DNA from: Desulfosediminicola flagellatus
GTDB taxonomy: Bacteria; Desulfobacterota; Desulfobulbia; Desulfobulbales; Desulfocapsaceae
DNA length: 64,000 nt
Direction of reading: 5' to 3'
NCBI RefSeq assembly: GCF_005116655.2
Contig: NZ_CP050698.1
Coordinates: forward strand, 5,000,001 to 5,064,000
Positions within the stretch are counted from its first letter, which is position 1; each line of letters starts with the position of its first letter. Below are positions 27,038 through 35,202 of this stretch, piece by piece. The translations under genes and the position numbers were made by a program. The notes under the pieces were generated by a model. That model was not told the DNA's origin. It saw only the letters and a list, made by a program, of their open reading frames with translations, and searched no databases.

Positions 27038-27438
27038 CGTATAAATATGACCGGAATTATACCCGGTTTGTTTAATAAATTGCCTGAGGTCGGGTTCAAA
27101 AATACGACATTTCCCGAACCACGCCACGGCAGAAGAGTAAACACAATACATCTAAAGATTTCAAGATATTGTTATCATTCCCGTGGTCATGGTAATTACC
27201 ACAGCCAATTTCATATCACCTCCCTTCCTGATCTTCATTTTTTCAGATACATATTTTCCTTAAACGCGAGTTATTCTGAGAATAATGATAGGTAAAAGCA
27301 ATAAAACAGATATGTTTTTCACCGGATTCATACAGTGGTTTTTGTATTGATAAGGATTTTTTGGTCTATCAAGATGGCATACATTGTTCGTTTTATTAAC
27401 AATGCATTATGTTCGGAAAATGAAGCAACAACATCTAA

Positions 27439-27615
27439 CAAGTGACATATGTCAAATGTCGTAATAATGTGAAGCCTTTTCTCTTCCTGCAAGGCATGAC
27501 TGAAGGAGCATAGCAGCGATTTGTAACTGAATAAGAAACGAAGTCAATGTGCTAAAAGGGCAGGTAAGCGGAGCATAGCGAAAACTCCGAACAAGATCAG
27601 ATATGTAAAGGTTAC
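27439..27615. mobile_element. degenerate family B miniature element
   Basis: The left end CAAGTGACATATGTCAAATG and the interior AATGTGAAGCCTTTTCTCTT match the elements at 34081-34244 and 47785-47951. The right half is rearranged and the terminal repeat is eroded. It occupies the centre of the 920-nt gap between the two peptidase genes, where no other gene was seen. Confidence 0.55.
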
Positions 27616-27800
27616 AGAGCACGAGCTTCGATTCGAAAAGTCAGCGAGTGGTTTGAGATATAGGTGCGGCTCAGATTTTTACCACAAGCATATAACTGAT
27701 ATTCTGATGATAAAGTTTTTGTCGCAACACTGATATTGGCAAGAAGGATAGTTTTCGGATGGAAACCAGATAGTAATCGAGCCTAATTAAATATTTTAAA

Positions 27801-27828
27801 AGCCGATTGATTTCATAGGCAATCGGCT
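27801..27828 (-). terminator. terminator-like hairpin downstream of M14 peptidase
   Basis: AGCCGATTG and CAATCGGCT form a 9-bp stem; on the minus strand it is followed by TTTTAAAATATTT. It lies about 130 nt beyond the stop codon. Confidence 0.55.
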
Positions 27829-27960
27829 GCTATCAATCCGCTTGGCAAACTTGAGAAATAGGCAAGTAGTGGCGTTGGAAGGATGAATAGACAAGTCACG
27901 AAGAGGTCTATTCCTTTCCTGTTTATCACAACTCCACTCACTTGCCCTGAACCACTCCTG

Positions 27961-29640
27961 TTATTCAGTAATTTTAAGGAAAGCAGCGCTGAATGGGCCC
28001 CAATTGCCGTCCGCATCCTTTCCCCGAACATACAGTAAATGGGTTCCTGTTGTGAGTTCGGTGGTATCAACCTGTGCATGTACAAATTCACTGGCTGTAT
28101 CAAAAAGTCCGTCCGCAGCATCCATGCTTTCAGCGAATCCTTCGTTCCATGGAGGTGTATCGATATAATACTCCGCTCCATCTATATTCTGGTACGGTTC
28201 CTGTTCTTCATTTCCCTTGATCCGTGCATAACGCGTATCGTCGATGGTCGCTGACAGGGTAACGAAAGTTCCAGCCGTGACTTCCCCTATATCAACCATT
28301 ACACCCACTGCGTCAGGCCCGGATGGTGTCACATATGGAGTGCGTACCACCTTTGCTGCATAGAGCAGAGACTCAAGATTGTCGGGATAAACCCTGGATT
28401 CAAATGTTTTACATGACTGGAAAAAACTGGTCCCAAGTTCGAAACAGTAGGCGGCCACCCCCAGTTCACCATAGGCATGATCATCACTGGTGCCATCTGT
28501 TGGGTAAAGGCCGATGGCCTGTTCAGGGGAATAGCCATTCCAATAGGCAAATTTGCGGCCAAGGGTCTGAAGCTGGACATGGTCTGGCGCGGTGTCGTGT
28601 GTACTGCCCCAAGGCCACATAACCAGTTTACCGTACGAATGCACATCGATGTAGATTCCGCTCGAATCATTCGGGGCGGGATTACTTTTATCTTTATTCC
28701 TCTGATCAGAAAATATCGAATTCATATAATTTTGAATCGCTGTTATTTCAGGTTCAGAAGCAGCCTCTTCACCGTGATACGTTTGATCACACGGTTCATC
28801 ACTTGATCCATCACAACAGTTCCACTCATACGAGAAGTTGCGGTTGAGGTCAGCGCCACGGCTGTCATAATCACTCAGGCAATAGTCCTCATCGGTATTT
28901 TTCCGCCATAAGACATGATCCTCTGCCAATTTACGACCATCGGGATTACCATGAAGCATCATATGGATCTCATGGTTATCAAGAATCCAGGTAACATCAG
29001 GATCGGTTCCGTAATTTCCGACCAGATACTCTGCAAAACGTGTTACCAACTCTGCCGTTGCATACTCCCTGGCATGAAGAGCTGCTGTTAGAAAGAGATC
29101 CGGTTTTTCACCTGTTGTTTTTGAATTGGTGAGTACAAGAACCTTCATATCATAACCAGCTTTCCCCTCGGGATCAGATGAGTTACTTTTAACCCAGGAA
29201 TCCCCAACATCTTTCCAGCTTGCGATGGAAGAGTAATTCGCAACTATCTGCTCAGCGGCGGCAAAGGTTCCTTCAACCGTTCGATAGCATGGGTAACTGG
29301 GAATTGTGTCTTCCTCTGTCTCGTCTTTTCTTGAGGGTTCAATCGCTGGTTCTTCCCAATCAGGTGCCAGCTCGACCCGCAAACCGGCAGCTGTTAGTTT
29401 GTCGATATCCTCCTGCTTCACCCGCATAACATGATAGCCTTTGCCGTAATTCGTTTCCAGCAGTTGTGCTCCAAAAGATTTCAAGGCATTGTTACCAGTT
29501 CGCTGGTCAGAATAATGAACCCGAACAACGGCTTTTTCTCCTCCAGGCAGAACTGGTGGTTGCTTATCAGCAGCAATGACATGCGTCACCAGTACAGGAA
29601 TCAAGTACAGTGAGAGTAGCGCACCAATCCGTTTGATCAT
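27961..29640 (-). CDS. secreted zinc carboxypeptidase, M14 family
   Basis: A 559-residue exported metallopeptidase that removes C-terminal residues. Signal peptide to about residue 24; the pro-segment to about 110 includes a stretch LTAAGLRVELAPDW common to M14 precursors. The catalytic domain has zinc ligands His189 and Glu192 in LHAREYATAE and His334 in YIDVHSYGK, the substrate motif NPDGR, LNRNFSYEW, and the general base Glu401 in CFELGTSFF. The C-terminal about 130 residues form a beta-rich domain. The ATG at 29640 follows GGAGCG at good spacing and is preferred over the longer open frame. With the C10 peptidase nearby it suggests extracellular protein degradation. Confidence 0.92.
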   Translation of the reverse strand: MIKRIGALLSLYLIPVLVTHVIAADKQPPVLPGGEKAVVRVHYSDQRTGNNALKSFGAQLLETNYGKGYHVMRVKQEDIDKLTAAGLRVELAPDWEEPAIEPSRKDETEEDTIPSYPCYRTVEGTFAAAEQIVANYSSIASWKDVGDSWVKSNSSDPEGKAGYDMKVLVLTNSKTTGEKPDLFLTAALHAREYATAELVTRFAEYLVGNYGTDPDVTWILDNHEIHMMLHGNPDGRKLAEDHVLWRKNTDEDYCLSDYDSRGADLNRNFSYEWNCCDGSSDEPCDQTYHGEEAASEPEITAIQNYMNSIFSDQRNKDKSNPAPNDSSGIYIDVHSYGKLVMWPWGSTHDTAPDHVQLQTLGRKFAYWNGYSPEQAIGLYPTDGTSDDHAYGELGVAAYCFELGTSFFQSCKTFESRVYPDNLESLLYAAKVVRTPYVTPSGPDAVGVMVDIGEVTAGTFVTLSATIDDTRYARIKGNEEQEPYQNIDGAEYYIDTPPWNEGFAESMDAADGLFDTASEFVHAQVDTTELTTGTHLLYVRGKDADGNWGPFSAAFLKITE

Positions 29641-29903
29641 GATTTTCGCTCCTTGTTGTGTGGTTGTAATTTGGGACCACGGCAGGTAATCCCCCCTCAT
29701 AACTATTAACTGCGCTGTAGGAGGAAGGTTACAAATTCTTTAGGAAGGTAGTATGCGAAATGAGATATTTATTCTATTGAACCCAACCACCAGCACCATA
29801 ATCTACAAAGGCTTTACCCGGGGAAATCACAAAAGAGGACTAATCAGAAAACACACTATCAGTGAAAAACAGAATTTTTTCATTTTGAAATCTCACGGAG
29901 CGC

Positions 29904-30073
29904 CTAGGAGGCTGTCCGAGAATAGGGATTTTCGCTCAGATCGAGGCAAACTCGAAAAATTACCGGAGGCATATAGTTAATATCTCGGATTCTCGTCCCT
30001 CGCTTACCGGAGGATAATTTTTCGAGTTTAACGATGATATGAGCGGAAAGGGCATTGTCGGACAGCCTCCTAG
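29904..30073. mobile_element. family A miniature inverted-repeat element (complete copy)
   Basis: A 170-bp element bounded by perfect inverted repeats CTAGGAGGCTGTCCGA and TCGGACAGCCTCCTAG. The core contains TATCTCGGATTCTCGTCCCT, nearly identical to the repeat inside the element at 3885-4071. It has no protein-coding capacity. No clear target duplication outside the CTAG ends. The remaining gap up to 30382 shows no gene. Confidence 0.85.
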
Positions 30074-30382
30074 CAAGAATATACATACACTTCTTACATT
30101 CGTCCGTCTGCGACACTTCGCTAAGTCACTTAAAGCAATAGCTTTTCACCCTTGAGTACAATCTGTAAAATCCCGACACAGGTTAAAGGATGCTCCCTAT
30201 TTTAGATTGAATGAGAAGAGTTAGTCTATTTTTTCCTGGCTATGCATAAGTATCCGTGCAGTAATTTAATTTCCCAAGGAAACTGTGATAAACTTTAATG
30301 ATCTTAGGCATGGAAAAACTAGTACTCAACAAAAACTCATGTAATACTCCCAATCTGTTCGATAAAATGAGACAATTACCTG

Positions 30383-33300
30383 ATGAATAAAAGAAAAGAC
30401 TATCAGCAGTTTGACAGTTACATGGAATTCATAACCAAACTTCCGACTATGATCCATGCAATAGACAAAGATGGCATTTTGATAAATGTCAGTGAATTCT
30501 GGCTGGAAAAATTGGGCTATGAACGAGAAGAAGTTATAGGTAAACACTCGACTATTTTTTTGACAGAAGAGTCCAGGAAATATGCAGAACAAACAGCACT
30601 GCCTGACTTTTTTGCCAAAGGCTTCATAGAAAACGTTCCGTATCAATTTTTAAGAAAAGATAACGCAATAATTGATGTGTTGCTGTCAGCCAATTCAATC
30701 TATGACAAGGAGGGTGCATTTCTCTGTTCGCTGGCAACAATTGTTGACATTACAGAGAAGAAGCGCTCTGAAGATCAGCTGCAGGAAAGCGAAATACGAT
30801 ACAGAAATCTTGTCGGCAATATACCCGGTACTGTCTATCAGGTCGTCATGAGTGCAGATGGTCAGTTTCGCTTCGACTACCTAAGCGATAATTGTCTCGA
30901 TCTCTTTGGGTACAGCGCCGAAGAAATCAAAAAAGATGCTCAATTGATATTTGATAATATTCCTCAGCCGGATGCTGACGAGGTGATACAGGTAATAGAA
31001 AGATCCGCCTCCACTTTAACACGTTATAGTCTTGAATATCGTTTTATCAAAAAAAATGGTGAGAGAATATGGATATATGCCTCTTCTACTCCAAGAATAC
31101 TTCCTGATGGGGCCATTATCTGGGATGGTATTGGACTTGATATTACCGAGCAAAAAGTGAACGAAAATGAAAAATACAAAAACCATAAAATTCTAATCGA
31201 AGCTGAAAAACTCGCCAATGTCGGGGGATGGGAATGGGACATGGTTGAGGATCAATGGTCAATGTCCGACAATTGGTTGGCAATTCATGGATGCAAAAAG
31301 AGAGACCTTAATAGCGAAGAACTCCTGGCTATTGCATACGAGGATGACAGGCACCAGATTCAAGAGGCTTTTAACAGTGCCGTCGAATCTGGTGAGACGT
31401 ATAAAATTGAGCACAAAATTGTTCGACAAGACTCTGGAGAGGTACGATATATTCGAGCTCATGGCACGGTAAAACGTGCTCAAGACGGTACCCCATTGAA
31501 ATTGTATGGGGTAGCCCAGGATATCACTGATCAAAAGAACACACAGATTGCTCTGGAAAAAAGTGAGCTAAAATACAGAGAGTTACTTGATCTTGCTCAG
31601 GAAGGTATCTGGGTCATTGATAACGAGGATAAAACACGTTTTGTAAATCCGAGCATGGCAAGAATACTTGGATACACAGCTGAGGAAATGATTGGGAAAA
31701 GTCTTTTTGATTTTATGGATGAACAAGGGATTAAAATTGCTCACCATAAAATCGAACAGCGAAAGAGGGGCATATCCGAACAACATGATTTTGAATTTAT
31801 CCGTAAAGATGGGGACCGAATATATACTACAATGGAAACAGCGCCTATTTTTGACTCAAGTGGCCGATATGATGGCGCTATAGCTGGCATACTTGATACT
31901 ACTGCTCGAAGGCATAAAGAGAGAGTACAAGAATCCCAATTAAAACTTGTTGAATATGCCTCTACACATACATCACTAGAACTGCTGAATAAATTTTTAG
32001 ATGAAGCGGAAGTTCTCACCGACAGCAAAATTGGGTTTTATCATTTTTATGATGACAATACGCAAACACTTTCACTTCAAACCTGGTCGTCAAATACCGT
32101 AAACGTCATGTGCAAGGCTGACAAAACACGCACACATTACCCACTTGAAAAAGCGGGTGTCTGGGCAGACTGTGTCCGAAACAAAAAACCGGTAGTTCAC
32201 AATAATTATGACAGGCTGCCTCACAAAAAAGGTGTTCCGGAAGGCCATGCAAAAGTTATCCGTGAGCTTGTGGTTCCTGTTATTCGCGATGGTGACGTCG
32301 TTGCCGTATTAGGTGTTGGAAACAAAGGGAATGACTACAATGAAAATGATGTTGATATAGTTCAGGTATTGTCAGATCTCGCTTGGGAAACGGTCAGTCG
32401 AAAACTCGCTGAAGAATCATTGCATGCCAGTCAGGCTAAGCTTGAAAATTTGCTTCAGACGATTCAGGCTGGTGTAATTGTCCACGATGTTGAGACGAAT
32501 CAGGTAACTGATTTCAATTCAGCCGCTCTGAAAATTCTCGGGATGACGGGTGAGCAGATATTAGGAAAAAGTACAGTAGAACCAGGATGGAATTTCATTA
32601 CCGAAGATGGCAAAGTAATGAATGTGTTTGATTTCCCCGTAAATATTGTCAAGAGAACAAAGAAGCCACTTATTGATTACATTGTTGGAATAGAAAAGCC
32701 TTCTCAACCAGAACCGACCTGGGCGATAGTCAAAGCTAACCCTCAATTTGATCAAAACGGGGAATTGAGGCAGATTATTGTTTCATCCATGGACATAACG
32801 GAACTGAGAAAAACTCAGGATCAACTCAGGAAAAAGGATCAACAGCTTATCCAAGCTCAAAAAATGGAGTCTATTGGTAATTTAGCCGGAGGCATTGCTC
32901 ATGATTTCAACAATATTCTCACTTCAATTATAGGATTTACAGAACTCGCTCTTGAGGGAGCCGAGAAAGGTTCTAATCAAGAAAATGATCTTGAAGAGGT
33001 TTACGCCGCTGGAAATAGAGCAAAGGAGTTGGTAAAACAAATTCTGGCATTTGCCCGTCAGTCCGAAGAGGAATTAAAACCTGTTCGACTTCGCGATATC
33101 ATTGCAGATACGCTAAAACTTCTGCGTCCTTCAACCCCATCATCAATCGAAATCATCACCAGCATTGATAGCAGTTCGTATACTATGGCCAACCCCTCCC
33201 AGTTGCATCAGGTAGTATTGAATTTATGTACCAACTCAATTCATGCTATGCAAAGTCATGGAGAAATTCTTGAGATTGGCTTGAGAGACATTGTTTTATC

Positions 33301-33979
33301 AGCAAAGAATACAATGAAAAACTCACCCTTAACTGGTGACAAATATATTGAATTCTCCGTCTCAGATAATGGCCCGGGAGTTGAACCAGATATCATAAAT
33401 AGGATTTTTGAACCCTACTATACAACCAAAGGAGTTGGCGAAGGGACAGGCATGGGTTTAGCAATGGTCAAAGGTATTGTAGAAAGCTGGGGCGGACAAA
33501 TTACCGTAAAGAGTGAACCCCAAAAAAAGACGACATTTACCGTAATTCTGCCGATCTCAACAAGCAGAGACCATGCCAGTTCACCTCAGTCCGAACCGTA
33601 CTCGCTCGGGACTGAGCATATCCTCTTTGTCGACGATGAACCGCCCATAGCCAAAATGACCAGCCGTATACTTGAGAGTCTGGGTTATAAGGTGACTGTC
33701 CGAACCAGCAGTGTTGAAGCTCTTCAGTTATTTCAGGCAAAGCCGGATGCGTTCGATCTGGTTATCAGCGATATGACCATGCCTTACATAACAGGAGATG
33801 AACTCTCCATTGAAATTCGGAAAATCAGGCAAGATATCCCCATTATTCTCTGCACTGGATATAGTAATATAATTAATGAGGAGGGAGCTCGACAGATTGG
33901 GATAAACGCATTTGCTTTCAAACCGTTTAAACGATCAGATTTTGCAAAAATTATACGAGATGTTCTGGATGCTTGCTGA
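30383..33979 (+). CDS. multi-PAS/GAF hybrid sensor histidine kinase with receiver domain
   Basis: A 1198-residue soluble sensor kinase with no membrane helix. PAS domains are seen at about 10-130, 137-255, 270-388 and 395-515, each ending with a PAC-type DITE/DITDQ linker. A GAF domain (about 545-680) contains VVHNNYDRLP and VVPVIRDGDVVAVLGVGNKG. A fifth PAS (about 690-815) precedes HisKA with His840 in GGIAHDFNNILTSI, HATPase_c (NLCTNSIHAM, DNGPGV, GEGTGMGLAM) and a C-terminal receiver with Asp1130 in LVISDMTMP and Lys in FAFKPF. The architecture suggests redox, ligand or light-type cytosolic sensing, but cofactors cannot be read. It is transcribed alone; the ribosome site at the ATG is weak. 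Confidence 0.93.
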   Translation: MNKRKDYQQFDSYMEFITKLPTMIHAIDKDGILINVSEFWLEKLGYEREEVIGKHSTIFLTEESRKYAEQTALPDFFAKGFIENVPYQFLRKDNAIIDVLLSANSIYDKEGAFLCSLATIVDITEKKRSEDQLQESEIRYRNLVGNIPGTVYQVVMSADGQFRFDYLSDNCLDLFGYSAEEIKKDAQLIFDNIPQPDADEVIQVIERSASTLTRYSLEYRFIKKNGERIWIYASSTPRILPDGAIIWDGIGLDITEQKVNENEKYKNHKILIEAEKLANVGGWEWDMVEDQWSMSDNWLAIHGCKKRDLNSEELLAIAYEDDRHQIQEAFNSAVESGETYKIEHKIVRQDSGEVRYIRAHGTVKRAQDGTPLKLYGVAQDITDQKNTQIALEKSELKYRELLDLAQEGIWVIDNEDKTRFVNPSMARILGYTAEEMIGKSLFDFMDEQGIKIAHHKIEQRKRGISEQHDFEFIRKDGDRIYTTMETAPIFDSSGRYDGAIAGILDTTARRHKERVQESQLKLVEYASTHTSLELLNKFLDEAEVLTDSKIGFYHFYDDNTQTLSLQTWSSNTVNVMCKADKTRTHYPLEKAGVWADCVRNKKPVVHNNYDRLPHKKGVPEGHAKVIRELVVPVIRDGDVVAVLGVGNKGNDYNENDVDIVQVLSDLAWETVSRKLAEESLHASQAKLENLLQTIQAGVIVHDVETNQVTDFNSAALKILGMTGEQILGKSTVEPGWNFITEDGKVMNVFDFPVNIVKRTKKPLIDYIVGIEKPSQPEPTWAIVKANPQFDQNGELRQIIVSSMDITELRKTQDQLRKKDQQLIQAQKMESIGNLAGGIAHDFNNILTSIIGFTELALEGAEKGSNQENDLEEVYAAGNRAKELVKQILAFARQSEEELKPVRLRDIIADTLKLLRPSTPSSIEIITSIDSSSYTMANPSQLHQVVLNLCTNSIHAMQSHGEILEIGLRDIVLSAKNTMKNSPLTGDKYIEFSVSDNGPGVEPDIINRIFEPYYTTKGVGEGTGMGLAMVKGIVESWGGQITVKSEPQKKTTFTVILPISTSRDHASSPQSEPYSLGTEHILFVDDEPPIAKMTSRILESLGYKVTVRTSSVEALQLFQAKPDAFDLVISDMTMPYITGDELSIEIRKIRQDIPIILCTGYSNIINEEGARQIGINAFAFKPFKRSDFAKIIRDVLDAC

Positions 33980-34080
33980 TTAAACATGATTTGACAGCTC
34001 AAAACCACAAACACGTAGGAATGGTGAAGAAGTTTGCTTATCATTGACCTTTCGTTTTAATCAAACAGCCAATTGAAACA

Positions 34081-34244
34081 CTAGTCATGTCATGTGTCAG
34101 ATGTCGTAATCATGTGAAGCTTTTTCTCTTCCTGCGAGGCACGAGCGATGGAGCATAGCAGCGCTATGTAACAGAACGAGTAACGAAGTCAGGAAGTGAA
34201 AAGGGCGAACAGAATTAGACATCTGAGGCATGACAGGACACTAG
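34081..34244. mobile_element. family B miniature inverted-repeat element
   Basis: 164 bp bounded by CTAGTCATGTCATG at the left and CATGACAGGACACTAG at the right, with further pairing CAGATGTC and GACATCTG inside. A copy in the opposite orientation lies at 47785-47951 and a decayed one at 27439. Its right end is 20 nt from the start of the membrane protein gene, so it may carry part of that gene's promoter or have replaced it. Confidence 0.8.
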
Positions 34245-34264
34245 CCCATTCTAGGTTTTCGTTT

Positions 34265-35134
34265 ATGAGAATGCTGAATTACTTTGTATTTTATGGGGCT
34301 TGGATCCTCTTGAGTCTGTTCCTGCTACAAACTGGTCGGTGGATTCCTTCTGTAGTGACTGCGGGGATGGGCAATGTGTTTATCCTGATGATGTTGCTTG
34401 GCCTCTCTTTCGTGTCCCGTCATTACCAGTTGCGTATTGAGCCGTCTTTAAAGCAGCGCCTTCCGCAACGTCTGCTCGTCCTCGCCGTTTGCGTTCTGAT
34501 CTTTGGCAGTGGATACACAATGGTAACGTTGCTTGGAATTCAGGGTAACCTGATCAGCGCAATTCATACTGCAAACCTCCTCTTTTTTGCCTGCGTTTTG
34601 GGGAGTTGGTTAACTGAACCCCTGAAACGCCCTGCCGAACTTATCCCTTTATGCCTGGTCATGTCACTGATCGATATTTTTAGCGTATTTCAGGGTCCCA
34701 CGCGGGAATTAACCAGCAACCTTGTGGGGTATTACGGCAGCGGTCAACCAGGACCTCCGCCACTGGTGGATTATATCCTGATCAAGTTGCCCCTACCAGG
34801 ACAGTCCTCTTTGCTGCCTGTGTTTGGTGTCTCCGACTGGATTATGATTGTCATGCTTTCGGCGGCTGCTGCCAAATTCGGCATGAATGACAACATCTTG
34901 CATCGATTTGGAAAAGTCTATTTTCCTGTGGCAGCAATGGGTTTGGTAGCTACGATACTGGCCGCCAGAGAACTCGATATGTATCTACCGGCTTTACCGA
35001 TGATCGCTGTGTGTTTCCTCGCTGTAATGTCATTCAAATTTCCTGAAGTCCGTCATCTAACACGTAATGAACTCCGTCCGATGGCTCTTTTTACAGCTTT
35101 TGCAGGTGGCCTTTTCGTTATCGCACGTCTTTAA
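34265..35134 (+). CDS. polytopic membrane protein with presenilin-type aspartyl protease signature
   Basis: A 289-residue protein with about nine hydrophobic helices. Three features coincide with presenilin and signal-peptide-peptidase family proteases. Asp137 lies in a helix reading SLIDIFSVFQGPTREL, comparable to the YD helix and following Gly-Pro-x-Arg of presenilin. Asp191 lies in VFGVSDWIMIVML, comparable to GxGD. PALP lies at residues 242-245 in the penultimate helix, the PAL motif. The spacings (54 between the Asp residues, 51 from the second Asp to PALP) are close to the archaeal homologue as I recall it. The frame is open upstream to 34196, but that part falls in a miniature element, so the ATG at 34265 is used. 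Protease activity is inference. Confidence 0.55.
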   Translation: MRMLNYFVFYGAWILLSLFLLQTGRWIPSVVTAGMGNVFILMMLLGLSFVSRHYQLRIEPSLKQRLPQRLLVLAVCVLIFGSGYTMVTLLGIQGNLISAIHTANLLFFACVLGSWLTEPLKRPAELIPLCLVMSLIDIFSVFQGPTRELTSNLVGYYGSGQPGPPPLVDYILIKLPLPGQSSLLPVFGVSDWIMIVMLSAAAAKFGMNDNILHRFGKVYFPVAAMGLVATILAARELDMYLPALPMIAVCFLAVMSFKFPEVRHLTRNELRPMALFTAFAGGLFVIARL

Positions 35135-35202
35135 GAGGTCTTTGATTGGAGGTTAAAGAGCAGGTAAAGACCTCCAATACATGTATCAGCTTGAAATCAT
35201 CA

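Noticed and set aside
34196..34264. Upstream extension of the presenilin-like gene
   Set aside because: The extra codons come from the right end of a miniature element, are Arg/His-rich and precede a membrane helix poorly; the ATG at 34265 is a better start.
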